A stretch of DNA of 64,000 nucleotides from Micavibrio sp. UBA6147 (GTDB lineage Bacteria > Pseudomonadota > Alphaproteobacteria > Micavibrionales > UBA1664), in contig DIUX01000006.1 in assembly GCA_002423185.1 (NCBI GenBank), positions 277,853-341,852 of the forward strand, written 5' to 3'. The notes beneath the pieces are model-generated. The model searched no databases and was not told the origin of the DNA. It worked only from the letters and a program-made list of their open reading frames with translations. Shown here one piece after another: positions 25,565-35,256 of this stretch. The position numbers were made by a program, and so were the translations under genes. Every line of letters starts with the position of its first letter. The first letter of the stretch is position 1.

Positions 25565-27004
25565 TTATTCCGCGTTGGGGAGGGTTGTGACTTGCTCGAC
25601 CGGTGCGCCGGACTCTGCGCCCAGATCGGGCTTCAAGCCAACATAGATTTCGATCGGAGCCTTGCCGTCAAAGACGCGGCGGGCGACATTTTGAATGGCT
25701 TCCGCCGTGACGCCGTTGACGCGAGCCTTGAACCCATCAAGATAGTCCATCGGGCGGTCATTATATTGCAACCCCGACACGGCACCAACAATAGAGCCGG
25801 TACTGGTGAGCCCCAAAACCATGCTGCCTGTCAGGTAGCTCTTGGCATCGGCGAGTTCCTGCGCGCCGACCGGTTCATCGACCATGCGGCGGATTTCGGC
25901 GAGGATCAGCGCGCGCATCTGGGCGATGTTTTCATGCGCGGTGGATGTATCGATATGCAGACGGTCGGCCTTGTCATTGGTCATCATGCCGGAATACACG
26001 CCGTAAGTGAGGCCGCGTTTTTCACGGATTTCGGTCATCAGGCGCGATGAAAAACCGCCGCCGCCCAAGATATATTCCATCACAGCATAAGCGGGATAAT
26101 CGGGGTCGTGACTGTCGATTCCGTCCCAGACATAGCGCAAATAGGTTTGCGGAATATCTTTTTCGAAGTAAATTTTTGGCGGCGCGGCGGGAAATTCAGG
26201 CGCCTTGATCGATTCTTGCGGCGCAGGTGCTGCGGCGGGAAGAGTGCCGAACATCTTATCGAGCAACGATTTAAGGTCTTGCGCCGTAATGTCGCCAACG
26301 ACCGAAACTTCGAGAGTTTCACGATTGAAATATTGCGTCATAAAGTTGCGCAAATCATCCGGATTCATGGCAGTGAGCGTTGCCATCGTGCCGCCGCTGT
26401 TGAGCGCGTAATAATGGTCGGGATAGGAATAAACATTGGTCAAACGCGCCCGCGTCCAGCCCGGATCGCCCAAGGAACGACGCAATCGAGTGATGTGCGA
26501 ACGGCGCATCCGCTCCATCGGCTCCGCATCAAAGCGGGGCTTGGTGAGGGCAAGGCCGAGAAGCTCCGCCGCCTTATCCTTATATTTCGACAAGACATAG
26601 AGCGAGCCGCCAAAGGCATCGCGCCCGCCGTTGAAGCTCATGCTGATGTTATAATCCTCCAGCATTTTTTGGAAATCTTGCGATGGGTAATCGCCCGCGC
26701 CTTCATCCAGCATGGAGGACAGAAAACTGGTGATGCCCTGTTTTTCCGCGCTGTAAAGCGGGGTGTCGGGGTGGAACCAGAAGTCAATCGAGATGACGGG
26801 GGCGCTGTGATCCTCCACCAGCCATGCGGTGATGCCGAGGTCGCTCTTAACTTCCTGAATATCCAGAATTTTTTTGGTGCCCGTTTCAACCTCAGCGAAG
26901 GATTGCCCCGCAAAGATCACGATCAAGGCGAAGGTCAGAATGACGAGGGCGACCCGCGCCCCGATCCATTGGGCGGTGGATGTTGCTTTTGACAGATCGG
27001 GCAT
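25565..27004 (-). CDS. M16 peptidase-like subunit without the zinc-binding motif
   Basis: 479 aa with an N-terminal hydrophobic signal or anchor (residues ~17-35, ending GQSFAEV). Insulinase-fold domains are recognisable, including the late KRGLTYGVYSGM segment with its Arg/Tyr pair. The position expected for HxxEH reads EKQGITSFLSSMLDEGAG, so the metal ligands are absent. In this family such a subunit pairs with an active one and supplies substrate-contact residues. Its ATG shares a base with the TAA of the upstream active gene (TAATG at 27002-27006), so the two are translationally coupled. Likely periplasmic. Confidence 0.9.
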   Translation of the reverse strand: MPDLSKATSTAQWIGARVALVILTFALIVIFAGQSFAEVETGTKKILDIQEVKSDLGITAWLVEDHSAPVISIDFWFHPDTPLYSAEKQGITSFLSSMLDEGAGDYPSQDFQKMLEDYNISMSFNGGRDAFGGSLYVLSKYKDKAAELLGLALTKPRFDAEPMERMRRSHITRLRRSLGDPGWTRARLTNVYSYPDHYYALNSGGTMATLTAMNPDDLRNFMTQYFNRETLEVSVVGDITAQDLKSLLDKMFGTLPAAAPAPQESIKAPEFPAAPPKIYFEKDIPQTYLRYVWDGIDSHDPDYPAYAVMEYILGGGGFSSRLMTEIREKRGLTYGVYSGMMTNDKADRLHIDTSTAHENIAQMRALILAEIRRMVDEPVGAQELADAKSYLTGSMVLGLTSTGSIVGAVSGLQYNDRPMDYLDGFKARVNGVTAEAIQNVARRVFDGKAPIEIYVGLKPDLGAESGAPVEQVTTLPNAE

Positions 27005-28656
27005 TATTCTTGCTCCCCTTCTTGCGGCGTTTGCGGGGCATCTTCAGGCAATAAATAGCCATAGACCGAACGTTCCCAGATCGGGCTGTCGTCAAGGGCG
27101 AAAAGCTCCGCCGCCTTGGCATTGACGTCTTCGAGCGTCACCAGCGCCAAAAAATGCGGCCAGTATTCAATCAAATCCGGTTCAACACCGATAATCATCG
27201 ACCGCCCGAACGCCATGGCCGGCCCCGTGACAGTGTCCAGTTCAAAAGCCTGTGCATCGATCATGCGGGTTTTGGCGCGTTCCAATTCCTCCGCCGTGAA
27301 GCCTTCCTTCGCGGCTTTGGTCAATTCGGTTTTGATGGCGTTTTCGAGCGTTTCGAAGGTCACGCCGTCCACCGGTGTGCCGCCATAGGCGATGGTTCCC
27401 TCGTTCACGGCATAGGGGTTGTGCGATACGGACACGCCAATCGCCAATTTTTGATCAACGATGATGGATTTGTACAGGCGGCTGGTCATCCCGCCATCCA
27501 TGATCGTGCCGACAAGGCTTGAAACAATCGCGCCATAGGGGTCGGCGGTCATGTTCGGCACCAAGGCCATGCGATAGAACGAGCGTTGCCGCACCAGCTT
27601 GTCACGCATGGTGATGGATTTTTCGGTGTCAAAAGTCGCCACGGGCGGGCGTTTGCGCTCCGGCACGTCAAAGGCAGGAACGGCGCCATAGATACGCTCT
27701 GCCATGTCCTTGAACGCGGCAACATCAACATCGCCAGCCACCACCAACATCGCGTTTGACGGGCTGTACCAACGGTCATAAAACGCCTTGATTGCCGGCC
27801 AGTCCAGCGCCTCAACCTCGTTCATCCAGCCAATAATCGGGCGGCCATAGGGATGGTTCACGAACAGCGCCTGACGCACTTGTTCGGACAGGCGCGATGA
27901 CGGGTCGTTGTCCAAGGTCTGGCGGCGTTCCTCCAGCACCACATTGCGTTCGGTGAGGAAATGGTCGTGCGGCGGGTTTGCGCCGCGAATACGGTCGGCC
28001 TCCATCACCATCGCGCTTTCCAAATGTTCGGACGGGATGGTCTGGAAAAACGCGGTGTAATCCCATGATGTGAAGGCATTATCGCGCCCGCCCATCACCT
28101 TCACCCGCCGCGAGAACTCGCCGGGAGCAACGTTGGTAGAACCCTTGAACAATAAATGTTCAAGAAAATGCGCCGTGCCGGAAATGCCGAACGGTTCATC
28201 CGCCCCGCCGGTTTTGTACCACACCATATGCGTCACGACAGGGGCGCGGTGATTCGGCACGACAACGACCTGCATCCCGTTGGACAGGGTGAAATGTTGC
28301 GCGTTATAGAACGGCTTATGCGCGGCTTTGATTTTAACGAGCGCTTCGTCATAGGCTTTGCGGGGGTTTTGTGCGGCTGGTTCGCCTTGCTTGGCGAGAA
28401 CGTCTTCGATGGTGACTTGTTCGGGGGGTTGTTGCGCCGAGTCGGGCGCGGGGGCAAGCGGCGCGACCATATCCGCGTCTTGCGCCCACGCAGGGGTAAA
28501 GACGGGTGCAAAGACGGGGGCGGGCATAGCCCATACGGACAGGCCAATGACGCAAAGGGCGGTGGCGGTGCGTAAAGCCGCGCCCAAAGCCGCCACACGG
28601 TTTTTCCGATAGCCGCCCGTTCCCGAAACTTGCGCCGGAGTTTGCGGATTATTCAT
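27004..28656 (-). CDS. Active M16 zinc peptidase (pitrilysin/PqqL-like)
   Basis: 550 aa from ATG 28656, chosen because it gives a signal peptide (ALRTATALCVIGLSVWAMPA) and overlaps the upstream stop by eight bases. The inverted zinc motif HFLEH lies at 163-167, followed by the downstream ligand Glu in TERNVVLEERR. It acts on small peptides or signal-peptide-like fragments in the periplasm in related species (inference). It forms a coupled pair with the inactive M16 subunit. A longer reading frame back to 28818 overlaps the lipoprotein gene and is not favoured. Confidence 0.92.
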   Translation of the reverse strand: MNNPQTPAQVSGTGGYRKNRVAALGAALRTATALCVIGLSVWAMPAPVFAPVFTPAWAQDADMVAPLAPAPDSAQQPPEQVTIEDVLAKQGEPAAQNPRKAYDEALVKIKAAHKPFYNAQHFTLSNGMQVVVVPNHRAPVVTHMVWYKTGGADEPFGISGTAHFLEHLLFKGSTNVAPGEFSRRVKVMGGRDNAFTSWDYTAFFQTIPSEHLESAMVMEADRIRGANPPHDHFLTERNVVLEERRQTLDNDPSSRLSEQVRQALFVNHPYGRPIIGWMNEVEALDWPAIKAFYDRWYSPSNAMLVVAGDVDVAAFKDMAERIYGAVPAFDVPERKRPPVATFDTEKSITMRDKLVRQRSFYRMALVPNMTADPYGAIVSSLVGTIMDGGMTSRLYKSIIVDQKLAIGVSVSHNPYAVNEGTIAYGGTPVDGVTFETLENAIKTELTKAAKEGFTAEELERAKTRMIDAQAFELDTVTGPAMAFGRSMIIGVEPDLIEYWPHFLALVTLEDVNAKAAELFALDDSPIWERSVYGYLLPEDAPQTPQEGEQE

Positions 28657-29215
28657 CCGCTGCTGCACCGGAGTCTGTGCCAGAATTGGTGGCTGGGGCT
28701 GTGCCGGATGTTGAGCCTTTTTGAAGCTCGGCTTTCGGGTCGATAACATCGCCCCTTGGGCCATCACCTTTGTTCCAGAACAAGAGTTTTTCAGCCACTG
28801 GGCGTTTGTCTTCGACATCGGCTTTGCTTTCCTCTCTCAAGGTTTCACGGATGGAGCCATCCGCCTCGTTGACGCCAAGCTGGTTCAAAAAGTCCGGTGA
28901 TGCCGACCCCTTAGCCGCAGACTGGTTGACATCCTCAACACCGAACAAGGTTTGTTTGGCTTGGTCAACCGTGGTTTGCTCCATCGGGCGCTGCATCCCA
29001 GGACGCGGAGGGCGCAGGGTGTAATCAGGCGGCACAGACAACGGCGCACGCGTGACTACGGCAAATTCATCCGGCGCCGTTTTGGTCAGGCCGAGTTGTT
29101 TTTTGGTTTCTTCGCCGCATCCCGCGAGCAAAACCGAAACCGCGCAAACCGTCAAAAGCCCACCTCCCATGCGACCGGAATATGCGGCGGGGGTGTTTTT
29201 ACACTTTTTTGTCAT
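28649..29215 (-). CDS. DUF3035-like outer-membrane lipoprotein
   Basis: 188 aa from ATG 29215, which has GAAGGAAG just upstream. The signal ends in a lipobox (VSVLLAGCGEE), so Cys33 should be lipidated after cleavage by LspA, encoded next door. The mature N-terminus has the conserved block KTAPDEFAVVTRAPLSVPPDY followed by LRPPRPG, typical of the alphaproteobacterial DUF3035 family. The C-terminus is Gly/Thr/Ser-rich. Function unknown; always found between lspA and M16 genes in this neighbourhood type, as I recall it. Confidence 0.87.
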   Translation of the reverse strand: MTKKCKNTPAAYSGRMGGGLLTVCAVSVLLAGCGEETKKQLGLTKTAPDEFAVVTRAPLSVPPDYTLRPPRPGMQRPMEQTTVDQAKQTLFGVEDVNQSAAKGSASPDFLNQLGVNEADGSIRETLREESKADVEDKRPVAEKLLFWNKGDGPRGDVIDPKAELQKGSTSGTAPATNSGTDSGAAADE

Positions 29216-29292
29216 GGCTTCCTTCATATTTTGTATCAAATCGTTTTACGCCTTTATCTTTGAGGACGTTTGTGTCTTTTGCTGGGCAAACA

Positions 29293-29958
29293 TCACATAT
29301 CCGATTTTTCATCGTCATGGCGTTTGTCCGCACCGCTCCAAAATAGACCAAAGACAATCAAAATGGCAATCCCGATTGTGATGGCGGCATCGGCAACGTT
29401 GAAAACAGGGAAATGATAGCCAAAGGCGTGAACATCAATAAAATCCGCCACAGCCCCGAACCGCAACCGATCCAGAACATTGCCCAGCGCACCGCCGATG
29501 ACCATGCCCATGGAGATGATCTCGATTTTGCGCGTCGTGCGCAGCATCATAAAAACCATCGCGGCGCAAATCACCAAAGACATCACAACCAAGGCATATC
29601 GCCCCATCGCACTGTCCGCCGCCAACATGCCGAAACTCACCCCTTGGTTCCACACCATGGTCAGGTTGAAAAACGGCAGGATTTCCATGCTGTAGAACGG
29701 CAAGCGGTCGGGTGCAGCGGCGAGCCATTGCGTAAACGACAACGGCGCCGCAAACGGCAAGGTGACGTTCAGCGCATCAAGCGCCGGACGGAACACATGC
29801 TCCAGCACCGCCCATTTCAAGATCTGATCCACCACCAAAATCACGATTGCCAAGACGAACCCCGCAATCACCCATGATTTGCAGCACGCGGGCTTGTCGC
29901 CCTCAACATGAAGCGCTGGCGTGACGTCAGGTTGAACAGCATCGGTCGAGTCGGTCAT
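29293..29958 (-). CDS. lspA: Lipoprotein signal peptidase (signal peptidase II)
   Basis: 221 aa, with a longer N-terminal cytoplasmic part than E. coli LspA (164 aa). Cleaves prolipoprotein signal peptides in the inner membrane. Membrane helices at about 28-48, 95-115, 127-146 and 185-205. The two catalytic Asp are in GNVLDRLRFGAVADFID near residues 165-180. AGGA lies before ATG 29958. Its gene position between ileS and a lipoprotein gene is the standard alphaproteobacterial order. Confidence 0.94.
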   Translation of the reverse strand: MTDSTDAVQPDVTPALHVEGDKPACCKSWVIAGFVLAIVILVVDQILKWAVLEHVFRPALDALNVTLPFAAPLSFTQWLAAAPDRLPFYSMEILPFFNLTMVWNQGVSFGMLAADSAMGRYALVVMSLVICAAMVFMMLRTTRKIEIISMGMVIGGALGNVLDRLRFGAVADFIDVHAFGYHFPVFNVADAAITIGIAILIVFGLFWSGADKRHDDEKSDM

Positions 29959-30003
29959 CTTTGCATCCTGCTGGAGTTTTGTTGGGTCATCAAGACCGTC
30001 GCG

Positions 30004-32895
30004 TTAAGCGGCGGCCTCGTCACGCGCGATATAATATTCCACCGCATCGGCGTCCCGCATCGACAAATTGCGGTATTTCGGATGCATGCCGACTTCGGGG
30101 AGGATTTTCCAGCATCGCTGGCATTTCTCGCCCATCGCTTTATGCACCAAAACGCCGACACCCTTGACGTCAGGAAGGGTAAATGCCTCGGGCGGCACAT
30201 CGTCAATGCCGACACTGTGTTGCGACACGATACAGATTTCGGACAAGTCCTGATCGTCAATCAAGGCTTTCACATCGGCAGGAATGTAAAATTCAAGCTC
30301 GGCCTCCAGCGGGGAGCGCACCAATTTGGCATTACGCGCAACCTCAAGTGCGCCGAGAGCAACGCGCCGCACATCATTGATTTTAGACCATTTTTCGAAC
30401 AAGGCTTCATCTTGCCATGCCTCCGGCACAACGCCGAATTCGCATAGATGCACCGTATCCGGCGATGTGATGTAATAGCCGCGCGGGCGATGCGTCCAGA
30501 CCTCGTCCGCCGTGAAGGGCAGAACGGGGGCAAGCCACGTCACCAGACATTCAAAAATATGCGCGAAAACCGTGCGGGTGGCGCGGCGCTCCGGCATGTC
30601 CGGACGATCACAATACAGGCGATCCTTGCGAATATCGAAGTAAAAGGCCGATAATTCATTGGCGCAGAAATTGTGGATGGTCTGAACATATTTGCCGAAT
30701 TGGTAATCCTCAACATGCTTATCAAGGCGGGTTTTGAGGGTGTGAAGCTCATGTAGCATCAGGCGCTCAAGCTCCGGCACATCCTTGGCCACAGCCTCGT
30801 CAAACAAGTCGATGCTCTCGTCTTTGGTGAACCCGTCCAGCGCCCCGAGCAAGAAGCGCAGGGTGTTGCGGATACGGCGATATAAATCCGTGGTGGTTTT
30901 GAGGATTTCTTTGCCGATGCGGATGTCTTCGGAATAATCCGACAACACCGTCCACAGGCGCAAAATATCCGCCCCGTACTCATCGGTAACATCCTGCGGC
31001 GCGACCGTATTGCCAAGGGATTTGGACATTTTATAGCCCTTTTCATCCAGCACGAAGCCATGCGTCAAAACCGCTTTATACGGCGCATGACCACGCGTGC
31101 CGCAGCTCTCGAGCAGTGACGAATGGAACCAGCCGCGATGTTGATCCGACCCTTCGAGGTATAAATCAGCGGGAGAGCGCAGATCGGGGCGGTCTTCCAG
31201 AACGAAGGAATGGGTTGAACCGCTCTCGAACCACACATCGACAATGTCAAAGACTTGCGTGTAATCATCGGCCTTATAGGCTTCACCGAGGAAGTCTTGC
31301 GCCGGACGCGCGAACCACGCGTCGGAGCCTTCCTCCATAAAGATATCGACAATGCGCTTGCACACCGCTTCATCGCGGAGTGGTTCACCCGATTTCTTAT
31401 CGACAAAAATCGCAATCGGCACGCCCCATGCGCGTTGACGCGAGATGCACCAATCGGGGCGTTGTTCGATCATGGCGCGGATGCGGTTTTCACCGGCGGC
31501 GGGAACCCAGCGCGTGTCCTTGATGGCCTGCAACGCCTTTTTGCGCAAATCATTCGTGTCCATCGAAATGAACCATTGCGGCGTCGTGCGGAAGATGAGC
31601 GGCGCTTTGGAGCGCCAGCTATGCGGGTATTCATGCCGCATCGAGCCTTTGGCGAGCAAGGCGCCCACCTCCTTCATCGCCTTCATCACGGCGAAGTTAC
31701 CCTCGCCGAGTTCGCCTTTTTGGGTGTAGACCTCCAGCCCCGCAAAAAGCGGCACATGATCGCGGAAACGCCCGTCATCGGTGACGTTGTCGGTGACTTC
31801 GATGCCGTTAGCAACGCCGAGCGCAAAGTCATCGGCGCCGTGACCGGGGGCGATGTGGACAAAACCAGTCCCAGCATCCGCCGTCACAAAGTCGCCGGAC
31901 AAGGCCGGCACGTCAAAACCATAGCCGTGCGCGCGCAGCGGATGGTGACACACGGAACCGGCGATGATGTCACCCTTGAACGGGTCGGACATGCTCCAAT
32001 CCGTGATCGCGGCTTTTTCTTTCACATCATCCGCCAAAGCGGTGGCGAGGATGAGTTTTTCCCCGACGATGGCGCCGCTGTTTTCCGCCGCTGCCTTTAC
32101 GGTATAGACGGCATATTCAATATCGTCGCCAAAGGCCACGGCACGGTTGGACGGCATTGTCCACGGCGTGGTTGTCCAGATGACGATCTTGGCACCCTGA
32201 AGCCGCGAGTCGGCGGCCTTGACCACCGGAAACTTGATCCAGATGGTGATGGATTTATGGTCTTTATATTCGACTTCGGCCTCCGCCAGCGCGGTTTTTT
32301 CCACCACCGACCACATCACCGGCTTGACGCCTTTATACAGGCCACCATTGAGCAAGAAACGGTGGATTTCGGACGCGATTTTGGCTTCGCCGCCCTTGGT
32401 CATGGTCAAATACGGATTATCCCAATCGCCGGCAACGCCGAGGCGTTGGAACTCCTCCGCCTGAATATCGACCCATTTTTGCGCGAATTCGCGGCATTCC
32501 TTGCGGAAGGTCAGAACATCGACCGTGTCTTTATCGAGCCCTTGTTCGCGGTATTTTTCCTCGATCTTCCATTCGATCGGCAGGCCGTGACAATCCCAGC
32601 CCGGCACATAATTGGCGTTATAGCCCTTCATCTGCATCGTGCGGTTGACGACATCCTTAAGGATTTTATTCACCGCGTGGCCGATATGGATATTGCCGTT
32701 GGCATAGGGCGGGCCGTCATGCAAAACCCATTGCGGTTTGTCCGCGGATTGCGCCCGCAGCCGCTTGAACACGTCTTGCTTGTTCCACTGCGCGAGGATT
32801 TGCGGCTCCTTCTGCGGCAGGCCGGCGCGCATGTCGAAATCGGTCTGCGGCAGGAAGACAGTCTTTTTATAAAATTCGGCGTCGAATTCGGTCAT
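30004..32895 (-). CDS. ileS: Isoleucyl-tRNA synthetase
   Basis: 963 aa from ATG 32895 (MTEFDAEFYKKTVFLPQTDF), with GGAG upstream. Charges tRNA-Ile and edits valine. HIGH motif at 70-73 (GNIHIGHAV), KMSKS near 622-626, CP1 editing domain between them. Near the C-terminus the zinc ribbon is only half present: Cys925 and Cys928 (KCQRCW) remain, but the second CxxC position reads S945..D948. Zinc binding is therefore uncertain; the rest of the enzyme appears intact. Confidence 0.96.
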   Translation of the reverse strand: MTEFDAEFYKKTVFLPQTDFDMRAGLPQKEPQILAQWNKQDVFKRLRAQSADKPQWVLHDGPPYANGNIHIGHAVNKILKDVVNRTMQMKGYNANYVPGWDCHGLPIEWKIEEKYREQGLDKDTVDVLTFRKECREFAQKWVDIQAEEFQRLGVAGDWDNPYLTMTKGGEAKIASEIHRFLLNGGLYKGVKPVMWSVVEKTALAEAEVEYKDHKSITIWIKFPVVKAADSRLQGAKIVIWTTTPWTMPSNRAVAFGDDIEYAVYTVKAAAENSGAIVGEKLILATALADDVKEKAAITDWSMSDPFKGDIIAGSVCHHPLRAHGYGFDVPALSGDFVTADAGTGFVHIAPGHGADDFALGVANGIEVTDNVTDDGRFRDHVPLFAGLEVYTQKGELGEGNFAVMKAMKEVGALLAKGSMRHEYPHSWRSKAPLIFRTTPQWFISMDTNDLRKKALQAIKDTRWVPAAGENRIRAMIEQRPDWCISRQRAWGVPIAIFVDKKSGEPLRDEAVCKRIVDIFMEEGSDAWFARPAQDFLGEAYKADDYTQVFDIVDVWFESGSTHSFVLEDRPDLRSPADLYLEGSDQHRGWFHSSLLESCGTRGHAPYKAVLTHGFVLDEKGYKMSKSLGNTVAPQDVTDEYGADILRLWTVLSDYSEDIRIGKEILKTTTDLYRRIRNTLRFLLGALDGFTKDESIDLFDEAVAKDVPELERLMLHELHTLKTRLDKHVEDYQFGKYVQTIHNFCANELSAFYFDIRKDRLYCDRPDMPERRATRTVFAHIFECLVTWLAPVLPFTADEVWTHRPRGYYITSPDTVHLCEFGVVPEAWQDEALFEKWSKINDVRRVALGALEVARNAKLVRSPLEAELEFYIPADVKALIDDQDLSEICIVSQHSVGIDDVPPEAFTLPDVKGVGVLVHKAMGEKCQRCWKILPEVGMHPKYRNLSMRDADAVEYYIARDEAAA

Positions 32896-33222
32896 TAAAA
32901 TCTCCATCATACGGACTGTTTCTTGCGCCGCTTCGGGGCGGTGAAACAGCCGATTTATATCGTGCTGTTATGCATACAAAAATAAGGATAAAAAGGAAAG
33001 GGCGGTTTTGCCTTTGGGGCGTATTTTATGTCGCATTGCGGCGTCGGATTAACGCAACGCCACACCCCGATCATCCATATCCGACCGCCCTGACTCCCCT
33101 TGGGTCAAACGGTCGGGGTGCTAATTCGCGCCGCCATGAAGGGCGGGATTGCGCGTGTTATTGCCCATATTATTGAATGATATACGGTGAATGTCATAAC
33201 GCCACTATGCCCGAAAACCCGC
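32896..33222. other. 327-base non-coding stretch between ileS and the AEC transporter
   Basis: No ORF with a ribosome site and recognisable sequence. A weak inverted repeat pairs CCGACCG (33081-33087) with CGGTCGG (33110-33116). The stretch must contain the promoter of the ileS group if ileS is not read from ribF. No tRNA seen. Confidence 0.5.
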
Positions 33223-34173
33223 CTATAAATCAAGCGCCAAATCGGCGAACAGCCCCGTGCTTTGAAACAGCAACAGCGCCAAAGGCATATACACAAGGGC
33301 GAAGAGTGTGCTGAACAAAACCGCCGTGGCGACCCCTTCAGCATCGAGGCCGAGCTGCGCCGCATAGGCCACCGGATTTCCCGCCAAAGGAACGGTTCCG
33401 TAAATCGCCAGCATCAGATACACAACCGGATTGAACATCTGGAACACATGCATGTCGACCACGATGATGGCCGCCATCGCCAGCGGCCAGACCAAAAACT
33501 TCACGCAAAACAGATAGGCGATTTTAGGCGGGCTGAACGAGATCGTCACCAGTTTCGACAGCGCCACACCAATCAACATCATCCCGCTTAAAAACCACGC
33601 GCCCGCGGCATATGTCCAATAGGTATAAACGACCTCCGGCAATTGCAGGCCCGACAGATTCACCAGCAAACCCGCCGCTATGCCGTAAAAAACCGGCAAT
33701 TTCAGAACCTTCATCATGCTGTCCCGCGCCGTGAAATTGCCGCGCGCGGCGAGGTAATACCCCAATGTCGTTTCGGCGAATAAGGCGCCGAGATTGAGCA
33801 TCAAATACACCCCGACCCATTGCTCACTGAGCAAAGCAATAATGATCGGCATCCCGAAATAGCCCGTATTGCCGGACACCGAGGCCATGCCGATCAAATT
33901 GCGGGATTGATCCTTCCAAAACAGCCCCGCCGCCGCATAGGACGCGATGGTAATCGTGAACGACACGGCAAAGGAAATGAAGGGGAGGCTTATATATTGC
34001 GGCTCGAAATGCATCCGGCTCATCGCCCCGAAATTGACGAAGGGCGCGAAAATGTAAATCGTCATAATCGCCATGGAATGCAAATTCACGGATAAACGCC
34101 GCCCCGCATAAAAGCCGACACCGATCAACATCAAAAGCGGGATAATCTGGACGATCAGGGTCTGGACAAGCAT
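33223..34173 (-). CDS. AEC (auxin efflux carrier) family transporter
   Basis: 316 aa with about ten hydrophobic segments in a 5+5 inverted-repeat plan. Family marks include the N-terminal IIPLLMLIGVGFYAGRR and the GNTGYFGMPI crossover motif of the first repeat, with NPVAYAAQLGLDAEG in the second. Members export auxin in plants and carboxylates or other anions in bacteria; substrate here unknown. It starts six bases after ribF ends, so the two share a transcript, an uncommon insertion between ribF and ileS. Confidence 0.9.
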   Translation of the reverse strand: MLVQTLIVQIIPLLMLIGVGFYAGRRLSVNLHSMAIMTIYIFAPFVNFGAMSRMHFEPQYISLPFISFAVSFTITIASYAAAGLFWKDQSRNLIGMASVSGNTGYFGMPIIIALLSEQWVGVYLMLNLGALFAETTLGYYLAARGNFTARDSMMKVLKLPVFYGIAAGLLVNLSGLQLPEVVYTYWTYAAGAWFLSGMMLIGVALSKLVTISFSPPKIAYLFCVKFLVWPLAMAAIIVVDMHVFQMFNPVVYLMLAIYGTVPLAGNPVAYAAQLGLDAEGVATAVLFSTLFALVYMPLALLLFQSTGLFADLALDL

Positions 34174-34179
34174 GGGAAC

Positions 34180-35139
34180 CTAGGCCGCCTTTTGCGCGAG
34201 AATATACCGCGCTTTGGTGCAATCATCCTGCATCTGGACAATCAGGGCGTCCAGACTATCGAATTTTGCTTCGTCACGGATTTTGGCGATGGGGCGCACA
34301 CGGATGGTTTGGCCGTATATCTGGGCATCGAAATCGAAAATAAAGGCCTCCAAGAGCGGTTCTTTGACCGCGAACATCGGGCGGATCCCGATATTCGCCG
34401 CCCCGTTCAGCCAGCGCCCCGCGAAACGGGGGTCATCGTCAAGGCGTACCTGAACCGCATAAATCCCGTAAGACGGCCATAATGTTTCGCCGAGCGGGAC
34501 ATTGGCGGTGGGATAGCCAAGCTCTCGCCCGCGTTTATCACCACCGACCACCGTTCCCGCGACCTCCCACGGCCAGCCGAGCAAGTCATTCGCCAAGGCC
34601 AGATTGCCGCTGCGCAACGCATCGCGCACACGGGTGGAGGACAACACGCCGGACGCATCGGTCAATGGCGCGACCTCGTGAACCACTAAAGGCGCTTTTG
34701 CGGGCGCTGACGCGGCCACATCCCTTATCGTTTGCACCGTTCCCGCCCGTTTATGGCCGAACCTGAAATCCTGCCCCACGAAGACGGCACTGGCGCAAAG
34801 ACGCGTGAGCAAGACATCGCGCACAAAATCGGGCGCGCTCATGGCACAAAGCCCGCTGTCGAAGGTCAGGACAACCACGGCATCCGCCCCCTCTTCCTTC
34901 AGGCGGCGCAACTTCACCGACAAAGGCGCGATGCGGAACGGCGCGTCATCGGGCTTGAAAAAGCGGCGGGGGTGCGGCTCGAAGGTCAGGACGATAAACG
35001 GCAGATTGGCTTGCTTTGCCGCCGCACGCGCGGCGCCGAGCAAATGCCCGTGCCCGCGATGCACGCCGTCAAAATTGCCGATGGCAACAACGCCACGGGT
35101 CAAATGGTCTGGGAGGGATATTGGATCGGTTATGTACAT
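34180..35139 (-). CDS. ribF: Bifunctional riboflavin kinase / FAD synthetase
   Basis: 319 aa. The N-terminal FMN adenylyltransferase has GNFDGVHRGHGHLL (22-35) and the STRVRDALRSG motif; the C-terminal flavokinase has RELGYPTANV and a downstream AFIFDFDAQIYG segment. Makes FMN and FAD from riboflavin in the cytoplasm. First gene of a minus-strand unit with the AEC transporter. Confidence 0.96.
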   Translation of the reverse strand: MYITDPISLPDHLTRGVVAIGNFDGVHRGHGHLLGAARAAAKQANLPFIVLTFEPHPRRFFKPDDAPFRIAPLSVKLRRLKEEGADAVVVLTFDSGLCAMSAPDFVRDVLLTRLCASAVFVGQDFRFGHKRAGTVQTIRDVAASAPAKAPLVVHEVAPLTDASGVLSSTRVRDALRSGNLALANDLLGWPWEVAGTVVGGDKRGRELGYPTANVPLGETLWPSYGIYAVQVRLDDDPRFAGRWLNGAANIGIRPMFAVKEPLLEAFIFDFDAQIYGQTIRVRPIAKIRDEAKFDSLDALIVQMQDDCTKARYILAQKAA

Positions 35140-35208
35140 GGGTGCGGACTATAGCTTTTTTTGCCGAATCGGCAAGGGGGCTATTTAACGTCACGCCACA
35201 AAAATATA

Positions 35209-35237
35209 TTTACATAATTGCTTTTCTTGGGTATAAA
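35209..35237 (+). promoter_or_regulatory. Sigma-70-like promoter before the 416-aa unknown gene
   Basis: TTTACA (35209-35214), a 17-base spacer and TATAAA (35232-35237) in an AT-rich patch. The predicted start of transcription falls close to the GGAG at 35244, so the ORF at 35257 would have almost no leader. Confidence 0.5.
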
Positions 35238-35256
35238 AATTCTGGAGTGGCGCAAG

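Noticed and set aside
31255..32898. Long plus-strand ORF (547 codons) opposite ileS
   Set aside because: It lies wholly inside the well-supported ileS gene on the other strand, and its composition is that of a mirror frame.
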